DNA of 64,000 bases from Bacteroidota bacterium (GCA_016194975.1 JACQAM010000004.1:1-64000); one strand, 5' to 3'. Positions 41,767-51,115 are shown, numbered from the stretch's first letter. Numbers and translations: made by a program. Notes: a model not told the origin generated them from the letters alone.

Positions 41767-42870
41767 TTAAAAATACCAACCCATTATTGCCATTAACGTA
41801 ACCAGCAGAACATTCACCATCGAGATCGGAAGTAAATATTTCCACTCAAGATTCAGCAGCTGATCAATTCTCAATCGCGGGAATGTCCAGCGGAACCACA
41901 TGATGATGAAAATGATAAAAAATGTTTTCCCCAGAAACCAGATCGATCCGGGAATATAATCCATGATGTGATTGAACGATTCCAGTTTCCCGAAATGCAG
42001 CGGCATCCATCCACCGAGAAAAAGTGTTGCGGCGATCGCAGACACGACGAATAAATTAATGTACTCTGATAAAAGGAACATCGCGAATTTCATTCCGGAA
42101 TATTCGGTATGAAATCCACCTGTCAATTCCTGTTCGGCTTCAGTAAGATCGAATGGCGCGCGATTGATCTCCGCGGTAGAAGCGACAATGAAAATAATGA
42201 AGGAGATGATCACCGGTAAATGTCCTTTGAAGATCCACCAGCCGTCGCTCTGGCTCGTTACGATGTCGGAAATTCTTAAACTTCCCGCAAGAATAACAAT
42301 GGTGATGAGCGAAAGTCCTATTGACAATTCATAACTCACGATCTGCGCTCCGCTGCGCATGGCGCCGAGTAAAGAATATTTATTGAAGCTCGACCATCCC
42401 GCCATGAGAATTCCTATTACGGAAATCGATGAAACTGCAGAAATATAAAACACGCCGATGTTGATGTCCCAGATCTGAAAATCTCGCGCGAACGCAAGCG
42501 GCGCACACACGAGCATGGAAGCAATAACAACGATGAACGGCGCGAGATTGAAAAGAAATTTGTCGGAGGCAGTTGGCGTGAGTCCTTCCTTGAAAAGAAG
42601 TTTCACCGTATCTGCGATGATCTGCAATGTTCCTTTCGGCCCCACGCGATTCGGTCCGCGGCGAAGCTGCATGAATGCGGCAACTTTTCTTTCCATGTAA
42701 CCGAGAAAAAAACTAAGCAGCACGAGAAAAACAAGAAGACAAATTCCGGTGAGCACCATTTCTGTCAATGAAACGATCCTCGGACTTGAAGGCAGAATTT
42801 CCTGCAGCCAGTGATGAATGCGCCCGGTCAATCCGGAAAAACTAATGAGTGTTATGAAGTTCGCCATCAT
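41767..42870 (-). CDS. nuoH: NADH-quinone oxidoreductase subunit H
   Basis: 367 residues, about eight helices. Quinone-site membrane subunit. Typical segments: YMERKVAAFMQLRRGPNRVGPKGTLQ, ADTVKLLFKEGLTPTASDK, FIVASTAEINRAPFDLTEAEQELTGGFHTEYSGMKFAMF (in parts) and FIIFIIMWFRWTFPRLRIDQLL. The longer N-terminal extension (about 40 residues) is more than usual. It is followed by the ATPase/DUF4276 cassette instead of nuoI. Confidence 0.96.
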   Translation of the reverse strand: MMANFITLISFSGLTGRIHHWLQEILPSSPRIVSLTEMVLTGICLLVFLVLLSFFLGYMERKVAAFMQLRRGPNRVGPKGTLQIIADTVKLLFKEGLTPTASDKFLFNLAPFIVVIASMLVCAPLAFARDFQIWDINIGVFYISAVSSISVIGILMAGWSSFNKYSLLGAMRSGAQIVSYELSIGLSLITIVILAGSLRISDIVTSQSDGWWIFKGHLPVIISFIIFIVASTAEINRAPFDLTEAEQELTGGFHTEYSGMKFAMFLLSEYINLFVVSAIAATLFLGGWMPLHFGKLESFNHIMDYIPGSIWFLGKTFFIIFIIMWFRWTFPRLRIDQLLNLEWKYLLPISMVNVLLVTLMAIMGWYF

Positions 42871-43988
42871 CTGTCAATATCCGGAATTACGAGATCAATT
42901 GTCGCCATGATCGCAACGAGGTCGCCGATCTTGGTTCCTTCTGCCATTGTTGCAAGAGCGGAAAGATTACTGAATCCCGGTGAACGGTATTTTACCCTGT
43001 AAGGAGAAGCAGCGCCATCACTCACGAGATAAACTCCGAGTTCGCCGCGCGCGGTTTCAACCCGCTGATAAAATTCTCCTTTCGGTAATTTGAGTACTGC
43101 TTTTGTTTTCGCCTGGAAATCTCCTTCGGGAATATTATCAATAAGTTGTTCGATGATGGAAACAGATTGTTTCATCTCTTCCATCCTCGCCATGTATCGC
43201 GCGTAACAATCTCCACCTGTAGCGATGATCTCTTCGAACTGAACTTTATCGTAGGCGCTGTAAGGAAACCATTTTCTCACATCGCAACTCACGCCCGATG
43301 CGCGCGCGGTAGGGCCGGTAACGCCGAAGGAGATCGCATCTTCTTTCGAAAGATAACCAACGCCTTTGGTGCGATTTTCAAAAATTATATTTCCCGTGAG
43401 CAGTTCATCGTATTCGTGGAGATTCTTTTTTATTTCATTGATCGTCTCTTTTGTGCGCTTCACAAAATTCGGATGCAGATCGAACATTACTCCGCCGGGC
43501 ACCATGTAATTCTGCGTGAGTCGTGCGCCACAAGTTTCTTCCATTATCGCATTGATCGCTTCACGGTCGCGGAAGGCGAAGAAGAATGGCGTGACTGCGC
43601 CGAGATCGAGTCCTGTACATCCCCACCATAATTGATGTGATGACAATCGCGTAAGTTCCGACATGATCGTGCGGATCACTTTAACACGTTCAGGAACTTC
43701 GAGCGCCAATCCTTTTTCTACTGCGAGCGCACACGCTTCATTATTCATGTGCGCGGATAAATAATCCATCCGGCTTGTTGCGAAAATAAAATTTCTATAG
43801 GATAATGCTTCGCTCATTTTTTCGATCGAGCGGTGAATGTATCCGAGATGCGGTTGAATATGTTTGATCGTTTCTCCGTCGAGCCAGACTTTCAGATGCA
43901 ACACACCGTGTGTAGAAGGATGCTGCGGGCCTATGTTCACAATGAACTCGCCTTCTTCAGTGACCTGATCTTCTCCCAGCAGTTTCAC
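42867..43988 (-). CDS. nuoD: NADH-quinone oxidoreductase subunit D
   Basis: 373 residues, GTG start overlapping the nuoC stop. The 49-kDa quinone-site subunit, related to NiFe hydrogenase large subunits. Motifs: NIGPQHPSTHGVLHL, HLGYIHRSIEKM, SRMDYLSAHMNNEA, GVTGPTARASGVSCDVRK and RVETARGELGVYLVSDG. The quinone-site His (HPSTHG) and Tyr of SRMDYLS are present. NuoC and NuoD are separate here, not fused. Confidence 0.97.
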   Translation of the reverse strand: MKLLGEDQVTEEGEFIVNIGPQHPSTHGVLHLKVWLDGETIKHIQPHLGYIHRSIEKMSEALSYRNFIFATSRMDYLSAHMNNEACALAVEKGLALEVPERVKVIRTIMSELTRLSSHQLWWGCTGLDLGAVTPFFFAFRDREAINAIMEETCGARLTQNYMVPGGVMFDLHPNFVKRTKETINEIKKNLHEYDELLTGNIIFENRTKGVGYLSKEDAISFGVTGPTARASGVSCDVRKWFPYSAYDKVQFEEIIATGGDCYARYMARMEEMKQSVSIIEQLIDNIPEGDFQAKTKAVLKLPKGEFYQRVETARGELGVYLVSDGAASPYRVKYRSPGFSNLSALATMAEGTKIGDLVAIMATIDLVIPDIDR

Positions 43989-44440
43989 AGTTCGATCATA
44001 TTTATGTCCGTATAATCTTTCCGCAATGGAAATCCGGGCCAGTTGTCATCAAGGAATAATCTGCGCAGATCAGGATGATTTCTGAATTTCACTCCGAAGA
44101 GATCAAAAACTTCGCGCTCATGAAATTCCGCGGTCTTCCAGATATCGCAAACTGTTTCCACTTCTGCGTGATCACGATCGGTCAATTTTACTTTCACCAC
44201 CAACTGATGTTTGTGTTCGCGTGAAAGTAAATGATAGACCATTGTGAAATGCGTTTTCCAGTCAACACAAGTGAGGCAGAAAAGAGAATCGAAGCAGAAA
44301 TTATTTTTTTCACGAAGTGATTTCATAAAAGAATGGAACTCATCATTCGGAATTTCAGCGTTCAGAAATTCGCCGGTCTCATCAAAAATAACGGAAGGAC
44401 ATAATTCAAGTAAAGCAGCTTTCAATTCTTCCCTGTTCAT
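43985..44440 (-). CDS. nuoC: NADH-quinone oxidoreductase subunit C
   Basis: 151 residues from ATG 44440 ([13 protein letters not shown]), overlapping the nuoB stop by four bases. 30-kDa subunit: [74 protein letters not shown] (in parts). The longer frame upstream overlaps nuoB and is a shadow. Confidence 0.95.
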   Translation of the reverse strand: MNREELKAALLELCPSVIFDETGEFLNAEIPNDEFHSFMKSLREKNNFCFDSLFCLTCVDWKTHFTMVYHLLSREHKHQLVVKVKLTDRDHAEVETVCDIWKTAEFHEREVFDLFGVKFRNHPDLRRLFLDDNWPGFPLRKDYTDINMIEL

Positions 44441-44967
44441 TCTTCTTTTTGTTTTACTTTCCTGAAATAGGGTTCGCGTTTTATTTTTTCCTGGAGTGTG
44501 ATCATCGCGTGCAACAAAGCTTCGGGACGCGGAGGACATCCGGGAATATAAACGTCAACAGGAATAACGTGATCAACTCCTTTGACAACGGAATACGTAT
44601 TGTAAAAAAATGGTCCGCCGGAGATCGTACATGCGCCCATTGCGATAACATATTTCGGATCGGGCATCTGGTCGTATAATCTTTTCAGCACGGGAGCCAT
44701 CTTCATCACGATCGTTCCTGCAACAATAATAAGATCAGCTTGTCGGGGAGTAGCACGTGCCACTTCAAATCCAAATCGCGACCAATCGTATTTTGCATCT
44801 GCCGCCGACATCATTTCGATTGCGCAACAACTCGTTCCGAATACAAGAGGCCATAATGAATTTGAACGTGCCCAGTTGATTACATCATCCAGCTTCGTCA
44901 CTAATATCCCGCCTCCCTCTGTAGGATGAACTTCGCCGGGAAATTCAATTTTATTCTTGTCGCTCAT
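44437..44967 (-). CDS. nuoB: NADH-quinone oxidoreductase subunit B (cluster N2)
   Basis: 176 residues. Holds the terminal [4Fe-4S] cluster N2: [11 protein letters not shown] (tandem Cys-Cys), [12 protein letters not shown] and [12 protein letters not shown]. Also [21 protein letters not shown]. The core is complete. It feeds electrons to quinone at the NuoB/NuoD/NuoH interface. Confidence 0.97.
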   Translation of the reverse strand: MSDKNKIEFPGEVHPTEGGGILVTKLDDVINWARSNSLWPLVFGTSCCAIEMMSAADAKYDWSRFGFEVARATPRQADLIIVAGTIVMKMAPVLKRLYDQMPDPKYVIAMGACTISGGPFFYNTYSVVKGVDHVIPVDVYIPGCPPRPEALLHAMITLQEKIKREPYFRKVKQKEE

Positions 44968-44999
44968 CTCAATCTATCTTGGTATTAATTTACACAAAA

Positions 45000-45350
45000 T
45001 TACATCCATTTCAAAGCACCTTTTTTCCAAGCGTACAAAAGTCCGAGAAAAAGAATGGCAATGAAAATAATTATTTCAACGAAAGCAGTCATCCCGATAT
45101 GTTTTACCACAACAGCCCAGGGATACATGTAAATCATTTCCACATCGAACACCAGGAATATCAGCGCAAAAAGATAATACCCCACATTGAACTGTATCCA
45201 ATTGGTTCCCGTGGGTTCAATTCCGCACTCGTAAGCTTCTCCTTTTACCACATTCTTCGACGACTTAGCCAAAACTTTCGACAAAAGAATTCCACCGCCT
45301 GCGAATGCAATTCCGCAAAGAATTAAAAGAATAAGTGACCCTGCTCCCAT
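45000..45350 (-). CDS. nuoA: NADH-quinone oxidoreductase subunit A
   Basis: 116 residues from ATG 45350 (MGAGSLILLILCGIAFAGG). The open frame continues 20 codons upstream to 45410 without homology. Three transmembrane helices. Family motifs: VKGEAYECGIEPTGTNWIQFNVGYYLFALIFLVFDVEMIYMYPWA (in parts), including the Cys of the TM1-2 loop and the conserved Asp/Glu of TM2 (FDVE). First gene of the operon. Confidence 0.93.
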   Translation of the reverse strand: MGAGSLILLILCGIAFAGGGILLSKVLAKSSKNVVKGEAYECGIEPTGTNWIQFNVGYYLFALIFLVFDVEMIYMYPWAVVVKHIGMTAFVEIIIFIAILFLGLLYAWKKGALKWM

Positions 45351-45509
45351 AAAATTTTTAATGTACTGATTGGTGGTACAAAGAACGGAAATACCTGTTT
45401 TGATAAACAAATATGCACAGGAAAAAGTGCAACAAATATTACTTTTTAATAACTAACTTCGTATACTTTTACAGCAAAATCTTTTCTTCCATTTAAAAAA
45501 AACATAGTT

Positions 45510-45857
45510 ATGGCGATCAAAATCACAGAAGAATGCATCAATTGCGGAGCGTGTGAGCCGGAATGTCCGAATGGTGCAATTTATGAACCCGGTGCAAACT
45601 GGCAGTTTTCTTATAAAACTGAACTCACCGGTAATTTCACTGCAAAAAGTGGCCTCACTGCAGATGCGAATTCAGAACAACCTGCCGTTTCTGCCGATTT
45701 TTATTACATCATTACTGATAAGTGTACAGAGTGCGTTGGATTTCACGACGAACCTCAGTGTGCTTCCGTTTGCCCTGTAGATTGTTGTCTTCCTGACGAG
45801 GCACACGTAGAATCGAAAGATGAGTTGTTGGAAAAGAAAGCGTCATTACATCCTTAA
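45510..45857 (+). CDS. 2[4Fe-4S] ferredoxin
   Basis: 115 residues. Two cluster motifs: [16 protein letters not shown] at residues 9-24 and, after an insertion of about 45 residues, [22 protein letters not shown], the 'long-loop' form CxxCxGxxxxPxCxxxCPVxxC typical of Fdx partners of 2-oxoacid oxidoreductases. Cytoplasmic electron carrier. It is 17 bp upstream of korA in the same direction, so ferredoxin is likely the direct acceptor of KorAB. TACTTTTA upstream (45466-45473) is one mismatch from the -7 box. It is divergent from nuoA across about 160 bp. Confidence 0.93.
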   Translation: MAIKITEECINCGACEPECPNGAIYEPGANWQFSYKTELTGNFTAKSGLTADANSEQPAVSADFYYIITDKCTECVGFHDEPQCASVCPVDCCLPDEAHVESKDELLEKKASLHP

Positions 45858-45874
45858 GTAATTCAAAAAAAATT

Positions 45875-47755
45875 ATGGACACCTTGGAAAAAAAATCCGA
45901 AAAAGTCGTTCAGACAAGAGAAGCTGAAAATGTGGTTGTTCGATTTTCCGGTGACTCCGGCGATGGAATGCAACTTACCGGAACTCAATTCACAGATACT
46001 TCTGCCTTTCTCGGGCAAGACCTGAGTACGTTTCCAGAATTCCCTGCGGAAATCCGCGCCCCTATCGGTACGGTCGCAGGCGTATCCGGATTCCAGGTGA
46101 ATTTCGGAAGTAAGGAAATTTATACGCCCGGCGATATGTATGATGTGCTGGTGGCAATGAATTCCGCTGCGCTCAAAACTGATATTCATAAACTGAAAAA
46201 AGGCGGGATCCTCATTGCTAATACAGCAGGATTTGACAAGAAGAATCTCAACCTCGCGCATTATCCAGAAGGAGTAAATCCGCTTGAAGACGGTTCGACA
46301 GATGATTTTATCGTTTACAAAATTGACGTCACCAAATTCACCAAGGAAGCACTCGCCGGAAGCGGATTGAGCAATAAAGAAATTGAGCGTTCGAAAAATA
46401 TGTTCGTGCTCGGACTTCTTTTCTGGATGTTCGACAAATCGATGGATTACACGATCGGTTTCATCAAGGAGAAATTCGGAAAGAAACCTGATATCATGAA
46501 TGCGAATATCACCGCGTTGAAATCGGGATGGAATTTCGGAGACAATACTGAAATTTTCACGACACGATTCAAAGTTGATGTTGCAAAACTTCCTGCCGGT
46601 GTTTATCGCCAGATCACAGGAAATCACGCAACAGCTATTGGATTGATCTGCGCAGCAGAAAAAGCCGGCATTCAATTATTTCTCGGATCATATCCTATCA
46701 CACCTGCGTCCGATATCCTGCATGAACTTTCAAAATACCGCGGAAACGGAGTGAAAACTTTCCAGGCGGAAGATGAAATCGCAGCAATATGTTCAGCGAT
46801 CGGCGCTTCTTATGCAGGTGCGCTTGGTGTGACAACTTCTTCGGGCCCCGGCATTGCGCTCAAAGGAGAAGCAATGGGATTAGCCGTAATAACTGAAACT
46901 CCAATTGTTGTTATCAATGTGCAACGCGGCGGACCATCAACAGGTTTACCAACGAAAACAGAACAGTCGGATCTTATGCAAGCGATCTATGGCCGTCACG
47001 GAGAATCTCCGATGCCTGTTATTTCCGCTTCTTCTCCTGCCGATTGTTTCCAGGCAGTATATGAAGCAGCTAAAGTTGCATTGGAACACATGACGCCGGT
47101 AATTTTTCTGAGTGATGGTTATGTTGCAAATGGATCTGAGCCGTGGAAATTCCCAAGCGCAGATTCTTTAATGCCGATCGATTGCAAATTCGTTACAGAA
47201 AATAATAATCCCGGCGGAACATTTCTTCCTTACAAACGCGACGACAGATTTGTTCGTCCGCGCACGAAGCCAGGAACTCCCGGCCTGCAGCATCGCATTG
47301 GCGGACTCGAGAAACAGGATGAGACCGGAAACGTTTCTTATGATTCGAAAAATCACGAGAAGATGACGCACCTGCGCGCGAAGAAAGTGGAACGCATCGC
47401 CGATTTTATTCCCGCTGCGAAAGTAGATTCCGGAAAAGAGAAAGCGAAGATCTGTGTTCTCGGATGGGGATCGACATATGGCGCGATCAAAACTGCTGTG
47501 ATGGAATTACTCGAAGAAGGGCATGATGTGGCGCACGTTCATCTTCGCTGGGTAAATCCGTTCCCGAAAAATCTCGGTGAATTGCTGAAAGGATTTGATA
47601 AAGTACTTGTGCCTGAAATGAACATGGGACAACTTTGTTCATTAGTGCGCGCAAAATATCTTATTCCCGCAATGAATTACAGCAAAGTGCAGGGATTGCC
47701 ATTTGCAGTGGATGAATTAAAAGCTAAGATCATTGAAACTCTAAATAGCAAATAA
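45875..47755 (+). CDS. korA: 2-oxoacid:ferredoxin oxidoreductase, alpha subunit (gamma-alpha fusion)
   Basis: 626 residues. Gamma (acceptor) domain first: VRFSGDSGDGMQLTGTQF, FPEFPAEIRAPIGTVAGVSGFQVNFGS. Then the alpha/pyruvate-binding domain with LGSYPITPASDILHELS, FQAEDEIAAICSAIGASYAGALGVTTSSGPG, PIVVINVQRGGPSTGLPTKTEQSDL and the C-terminal LGWGSTYGAIKTAVMELLEEG transketolase C-like domain. It makes reduced ferredoxin and acyl-CoA from a 2-oxoacid, most likely 2-oxoglutarate. Pyruvate or branched-chain acids cannot be excluded. Its partner korB starts one base after the stop. Confidence 0.93.
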   Translation: MDTLEKKSEKVVQTREAENVVVRFSGDSGDGMQLTGTQFTDTSAFLGQDLSTFPEFPAEIRAPIGTVAGVSGFQVNFGSKEIYTPGDMYDVLVAMNSAALKTDIHKLKKGGILIANTAGFDKKNLNLAHYPEGVNPLEDGSTDDFIVYKIDVTKFTKEALAGSGLSNKEIERSKNMFVLGLLFWMFDKSMDYTIGFIKEKFGKKPDIMNANITALKSGWNFGDNTEIFTTRFKVDVAKLPAGVYRQITGNHATAIGLICAAEKAGIQLFLGSYPITPASDILHELSKYRGNGVKTFQAEDEIAAICSAIGASYAGALGVTTSSGPGIALKGEAMGLAVITETPIVVINVQRGGPSTGLPTKTEQSDLMQAIYGRHGESPMPVISASSPADCFQAVYEAAKVALEHMTPVIFLSDGYVANGSEPWKFPSADSLMPIDCKFVTENNNPGGTFLPYKRDDRFVRPRTKPGTPGLQHRIGGLEKQDETGNVSYDSKNHEKMTHLRAKKVERIADFIPAAKVDSGKEKAKICVLGWGSTYGAIKTAVMELLEEGHDVAHVHLRWVNPFPKNLGELLKGFDKVLVPEMNMGQLCSLVRAKYLIPAMNYSKVQGLPFAVDELKAKIIETLNSK

Positions 47756-47756
47756 G

Positions 47757-48791
47757 ATGAGCGATATCAATACCACAGTACCGAAAAAAACAGCAAAGGA
47801 TTTTGCTTCTGACCAGGATGTGAAGTGGTGCCCCGGTTGCGGCGACTATGCGATCCTCAGCCAGGTGCAGAAAATATTTCCCGACCTCGATGTGAAACAG
47901 GAAAATTTCGTTTTCATTTCCGGTATCGGCTGTTCTTCGCGCTTCACCTATTACATGAATACCTATGGCTTTCATAGTATTCACGGACGTGCAGCAGCAG
48001 TAGCATCGGGAGTAAAAGCAACAAATCCTGAATTGGATGTGTGGCTCATCTCTGGCGACGGAGATTCTATTTCCATTGGAGGAAATCACTTCATTCATTT
48101 ATTGCGCAGGAATTTCAACATTAAATATCTCCTGTTCAATAACCAGATCTACGGACTTACCAAAGGACAGTATTCTCCATTATCAGAAAAAGGAAAAAAT
48201 ACAAAATCCACTCCGTACGGATCTGTTGACGAACCATTCAATCCGCTCGAACTTGCGCTCGGCGCAAAAGCAACGTTCGTTGCACGGTCAATGGATCGCG
48301 ACACAAAACATCAGCAGGTACTTTACAAACGCGCGCATGAACATAAGGGAACTGCTTTTGTAGAGATCTACCAGAATTGCCCGGTGTTCAATGATGAAGC
48401 TTTTTCTCCTTACACAGAAAAAGAAACCAAAGCGGAAGAATGTATTTTCGTTGAACATGGCAAACCGATGATCTTCGGAAAAAATAATGAGAAAGGAATT
48501 AAACTCGACGGACTGAAACCGGTGATCGTTGATATTTCCAATGGCGCTTCAGCAAATGATCTCTGGATTCACGATGAGCGCGATAAAACAAAAGCAATGA
48601 TTCTCGCCGGCCTGTTCGATGATGTTTCATTGCAGCCGCACAATCCGCGTCCATTCGGCGTATTCTATGTTGAAGATCGTCCTACTTACGAAGATGATCT
48701 TACCGCGCAGATCAATGCGGTAACAGCTAAAAAAGGAAAATTGCCACTCGATAAAATTCTTGCCGGCGACAAAACCTGGATCATCGCATAG
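47757..48791 (+). CDS. korB: 2-oxoacid:ferredoxin oxidoreductase, beta subunit
   Basis: 344 residues. TPP-binding subunit. WCPGCGDYAILSQVQKIFPDL carries two Cys of the cluster motif, GIGCSSRFTYYMNTYGFHSIHGRA and LISGDGDSISIGGNHFIHLLRRN form the TPP motif (GDG...N), and NNQIYGLTKGQYSPLS ends the cofactor site. A fourth Cys (NCPVFND) fits the single [4Fe-4S] cluster of this type. It follows korA by one base. A strong terminator follows. Confidence 0.94.
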   Translation: MSDINTTVPKKTAKDFASDQDVKWCPGCGDYAILSQVQKIFPDLDVKQENFVFISGIGCSSRFTYYMNTYGFHSIHGRAAAVASGVKATNPELDVWLISGDGDSISIGGNHFIHLLRRNFNIKYLLFNNQIYGLTKGQYSPLSEKGKNTKSTPYGSVDEPFNPLELALGAKATFVARSMDRDTKHQQVLYKRAHEHKGTAFVEIYQNCPVFNDEAFSPYTEKETKAEECIFVEHGKPMIFGKNNEKGIKLDGLKPVIVDISNGASANDLWIHDERDKTKAMILAGLFDDVSLQPHNPRPFGVFYVEDRPTYEDDLTAQINAVTAKKGKLPLDKILAGDKTWIIA

Positions 48792-48811
48792 AACAGAATT
48801 TATTTTTTTTG

Positions 48812-48840
48812 AAAACCTGCTTTTACCGGCAGGTTTTTTT
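48812..48840. terminator. Bidirectional intrinsic terminator
   Basis: Stem AAAACCTGC (48812-48820) / GCAGGTTTT (48829-48837), with T-runs on the plus side and an A/T-rich side on the minus strand. It lies between korB and the convergent anti-sigma-like gene. Confidence 0.85.
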
Positions 48841-48853
48841 ATTCATCCGCACA

Positions 48854-50218
48854 TTAATTTCTGTTCAGCAACACATCATATTTCCCCACGGTAAAAACTG
48901 TTCCGTCATCATTCTTCGCAAGGTGCACATTGGCGCCTGTTGCGTACGACACGCGGTCGAGCGCACTGCTCGTGAGATCGAAACCCGTAACATCTCCGGT
49001 AGTCGTCTTGTCTTTTTTATTCATCGCATAAAGATCGTCGTGATCCTGGTCGTCGTTGGTTTCATTATTTGAACGGCGATCTAGTTTATTTTTTACCCAG
49101 CGCATCGCGTATTGTCCGACTGAAATATCATTGGAAGCGGGCGCCGCATTCGGATGAATATTTTGCCGCGGCGCGTCATAATAAACGCCCGAATAATCGG
49201 CGTAATAATTTTTCACAGGAATTTCATTCAGCACATTGCCGGAATAACGCGGAGAAATTTCAGCAAAAACAATTTTCTCTTTATTATCATTCGCCGAAAT
49301 ATTTTTCACAAGGATACGATCTGAATTTTTCGGATGAATCGTATTCCCAACGGCGATCTGCGAATTGTTCGAAGGAGAATGGATGCCCGGCGCAACAACA
49401 GAATCTTTTTTGAGTACTGAAGGATTTGAGTGATGATCCCCGTTCTTCGCGATCACGTTTGTTTTTCCCGGAGCAGTTTCATTCTGCATTCTGCTCCACA
49501 CAAAAAATCCAACGAGCAACACGATCATTGCCGCTGCTGCAAAACTCACTTCTCTCCACCACACAAATCCACCGCGATCACGCTCATTTTTCTTCAGCGA
49601 ATTTTTATTTGCGAAAATAATTTTTTCATCGGCAACAAGTTTCGTCGCGAGGAATTTTTCATTCCCCGCACGCGCCTGCGGATGCGCACTCACATACGCG
49701 CTGAAAGCAGCAAGTTCTGCCATGGAGAGTTCTTGATCCATCGCCAGCACAGCATACTCATCGAAATTTACTTCTGTAATGAGCAGGGATTTCTTCAACG
49801 CATTCTTCCATTCTAAGCTGAGCGAAGCCGAAGCGTCTTTTTCGGGAATGAGAATAGTTTTCTTCAGCAACTCCATTTCACCCTGCAGGTGCGGATTTTT
49901 TTCCAGGAACAAATTCACCTGCGCAACTCCATCCGTGTTCAATTCTCCTTCGAGAAAAGCAACGAACCATTGCTGGTAATTGGTTTCTGACACCGCGTCT
50001 TCGCTCGATGCCGGCACTTCTTTCTTCAGCGCATCCTTGCCTTCAAATTTTATTTTGTTGTCGTTGTCGAAATAAACATCTTCATAACTGTCAAAAATTT
50101 CTTTCAGATCGGGATTCATCACGAGAAACGCAAACATTTCCTCCACTCCTTCTTTCGAAAGATTTCCCTCGTAATAATCGAGGAACCATGCTTCACAATT
50201 TTCGCGCGTTATTTTCAT
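48854..50218 (-). CDS. Membrane protein with three anti-sigma-like repeats
   Basis: 454 residues from ATG 50218 (MKITRENCEAWFLDYYEG). The cytoplasmic N-terminal part has three tandem units of about 65 residues: (1) WFLDYYEGNLSKEGVEEMFAF..MNPDL, (2) WFVAFLEGELNTDGVAQVNLF..KNPHL, (3) YAVLAMDQELSMAELAAFSAY..AHPQA, each ending in K.(A/S)LKK. The unit resembles the helical sigma-binding domain of Bacteroidota anti-sigma factors. One transmembrane helix (VSFAAAAMIVLLVGFFVW) is near residue 235, and the C-terminal 200 residues are extracytoplasmic and low complexity. The ECF sigma factor gene is directly upstream in the same operon, so it is most likely the anti-sigma factor for it. The C-terminal end VFTVGKYDVLLNRN is probably a sensor. 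Confidence 0.75.
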   Translation of the reverse strand: MKITRENCEAWFLDYYEGNLSKEGVEEMFAFLVMNPDLKEIFDSYEDVYFDNDNKIKFEGKDALKKEVPASSEDAVSETNYQQWFVAFLEGELNTDGVAQVNLFLEKNPHLQGEMELLKKTILIPEKDASASLSLEWKNALKKSLLITEVNFDEYAVLAMDQELSMAELAAFSAYVSAHPQARAGNEKFLATKLVADEKIIFANKNSLKKNERDRGGFVWWREVSFAAAAMIVLLVGFFVWSRMQNETAPGKTNVIAKNGDHHSNPSVLKKDSVVAPGIHSPSNNSQIAVGNTIHPKNSDRILVKNISANDNKEKIVFAEISPRYSGNVLNEIPVKNYYADYSGVYYDAPRQNIHPNAAPASNDISVGQYAMRWVKNKLDRRSNNETNDDQDHDDLYAMNKKDKTTTGDVTGFDLTSSALDRVSYATGANVHLAKNDDGTVFTVGKYDVLLNRN

Positions 50219-50227
50219 TTTTCCAGC

Positions 50228-50262
50228 GCCGCCCCCTCGGTCCCCCAAAGGGGGAAGGCCAG
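50228..50262. repeat. GC-rich hairpin between sigma and anti-sigma genes
   Basis: GC-rich block with a 6-bp hairpin TCCCCC-AAA-GGGGGA at 50241-50255, flanked by GGCC/GCGC words. The mRNA could fold here upstream of the anti-sigma ATG at 50218. Similar GC-rich blocks appear at 1626 and 50940. Confidence 0.45.
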
Positions 50263-50273
50263 CGCGCATTTTT

Positions 50274-50759
50274 TTAGACTACTTTTTCTATCGATCCAAT
50301 ATAATTTTTCAAAAACGTCCTCGCCCGGAAAATATAAACTTTCACTTGCGATTCTGTCAATCCTGTTATTTCTCCTATTTCATCGTACGCGTATCCTTCG
50401 TAATCACGGAGCAGCACTACAGACTTTTGTATTTCCGGCAATTTGTTCAACGCTTCATTCAGAATTTCTTTCAGGTCGCTGTACTGTTTGTTGTGCGACA
50501 CCGCTATCATCGGCACTTCATCCATCGTTCCCTGGCGTTTATCTTTTCGTATGTAATCGATCATCGTTCTGTATGCAGTGGTGAACATGTACGACTTCGC
50601 ATTTTTCGATTCGGTTTCCGAAACTTTCATCCACAATTTTTCATACGTGTCCTGTACTATGTCCTGCGCCTTTTCTTTATCCTTCACATTTTTCAATATG
50701 AAACGATACAGGTTGTCAGAATAAAGATCGACGCAGCGGTTATATTCTTCTACGGTCAT
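50274..50759 (-). CDS. ECF-type RNA polymerase sigma factor
   Basis: 161 residues with ECF region 2 (YRFILKNVKDKEKAQDIVQDTYEKLW) and region 4 (ALNKLPEIQKSVVLLRDYEGYAYDEIGEITGLTESQVKVYIFRARTFL), the helix-turn-helix motif at the end. No extra domains. It lies immediately upstream of the anti-sigma-like gene and is thus probably inhibited by it. Its target promoters are unknown. TAATTTAG upstream is one base off the -7 box. Confidence 0.93.
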   Translation of the reverse strand: MTVEEYNRCVDLYSDNLYRFILKNVKDKEKAQDIVQDTYEKLWMKVSETESKNAKSYMFTTAYRTMIDYIRKDKRQGTMDEVPMIAVSHNKQYSDLKEILNEALNKLPEIQKSVVLLRDYEGYAYDEIGEITGLTESQVKVYIFRARTFLKNYIGSIEKVV

Positions 50760-51115
50760 TGGCAGCTTGGCTTGAAGTAACGTTGCACTTCACTCCCTTG
50801 GTGTAGTCATAAGACGGAGAACTACACAGGTAGTTACAGCTAAATTACTTTAAATCACAATGGGTTGAAGGCCAATTTGGAGGAGCGGCACCCCGGTGCA
50901 TCAAATTACCACCTGTCCCGTCATCTGGTCGGCGGAGCTCCCGCCTGCCGGGGCTATGAAAGTTGGTCAGTGTTTCAAAAGTCCTTTTACTTGGGGAACC
51001 TTGAAGTCTCTTTGAGAAAAAATACTTCTGTTTTTTTTATTATTGACTATAGAATCAAATACATAATATTATTAAATAAGATGCTAATTATCGAATTACA
51101 CTGCAGTCTTTTCAA
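50760..51115. other. Spacer without a supported gene; possible dispersed element
   Basis: 356 bp. Its first part is the leader of the sigma gene. The middle (about 50875-51010) is GC-rich and contains palindromic words such as CACCCCGGTG and GGCGGAGCTCCCGCC. Two short open frames (for example 50865-51152, plus strand) have no resemblance to a protein family that I can defend. The last part is AT-rich. It looks like a dispersed repeat or IS remnant, but I cannot show a second copy in the window. Confidence 0.35.
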
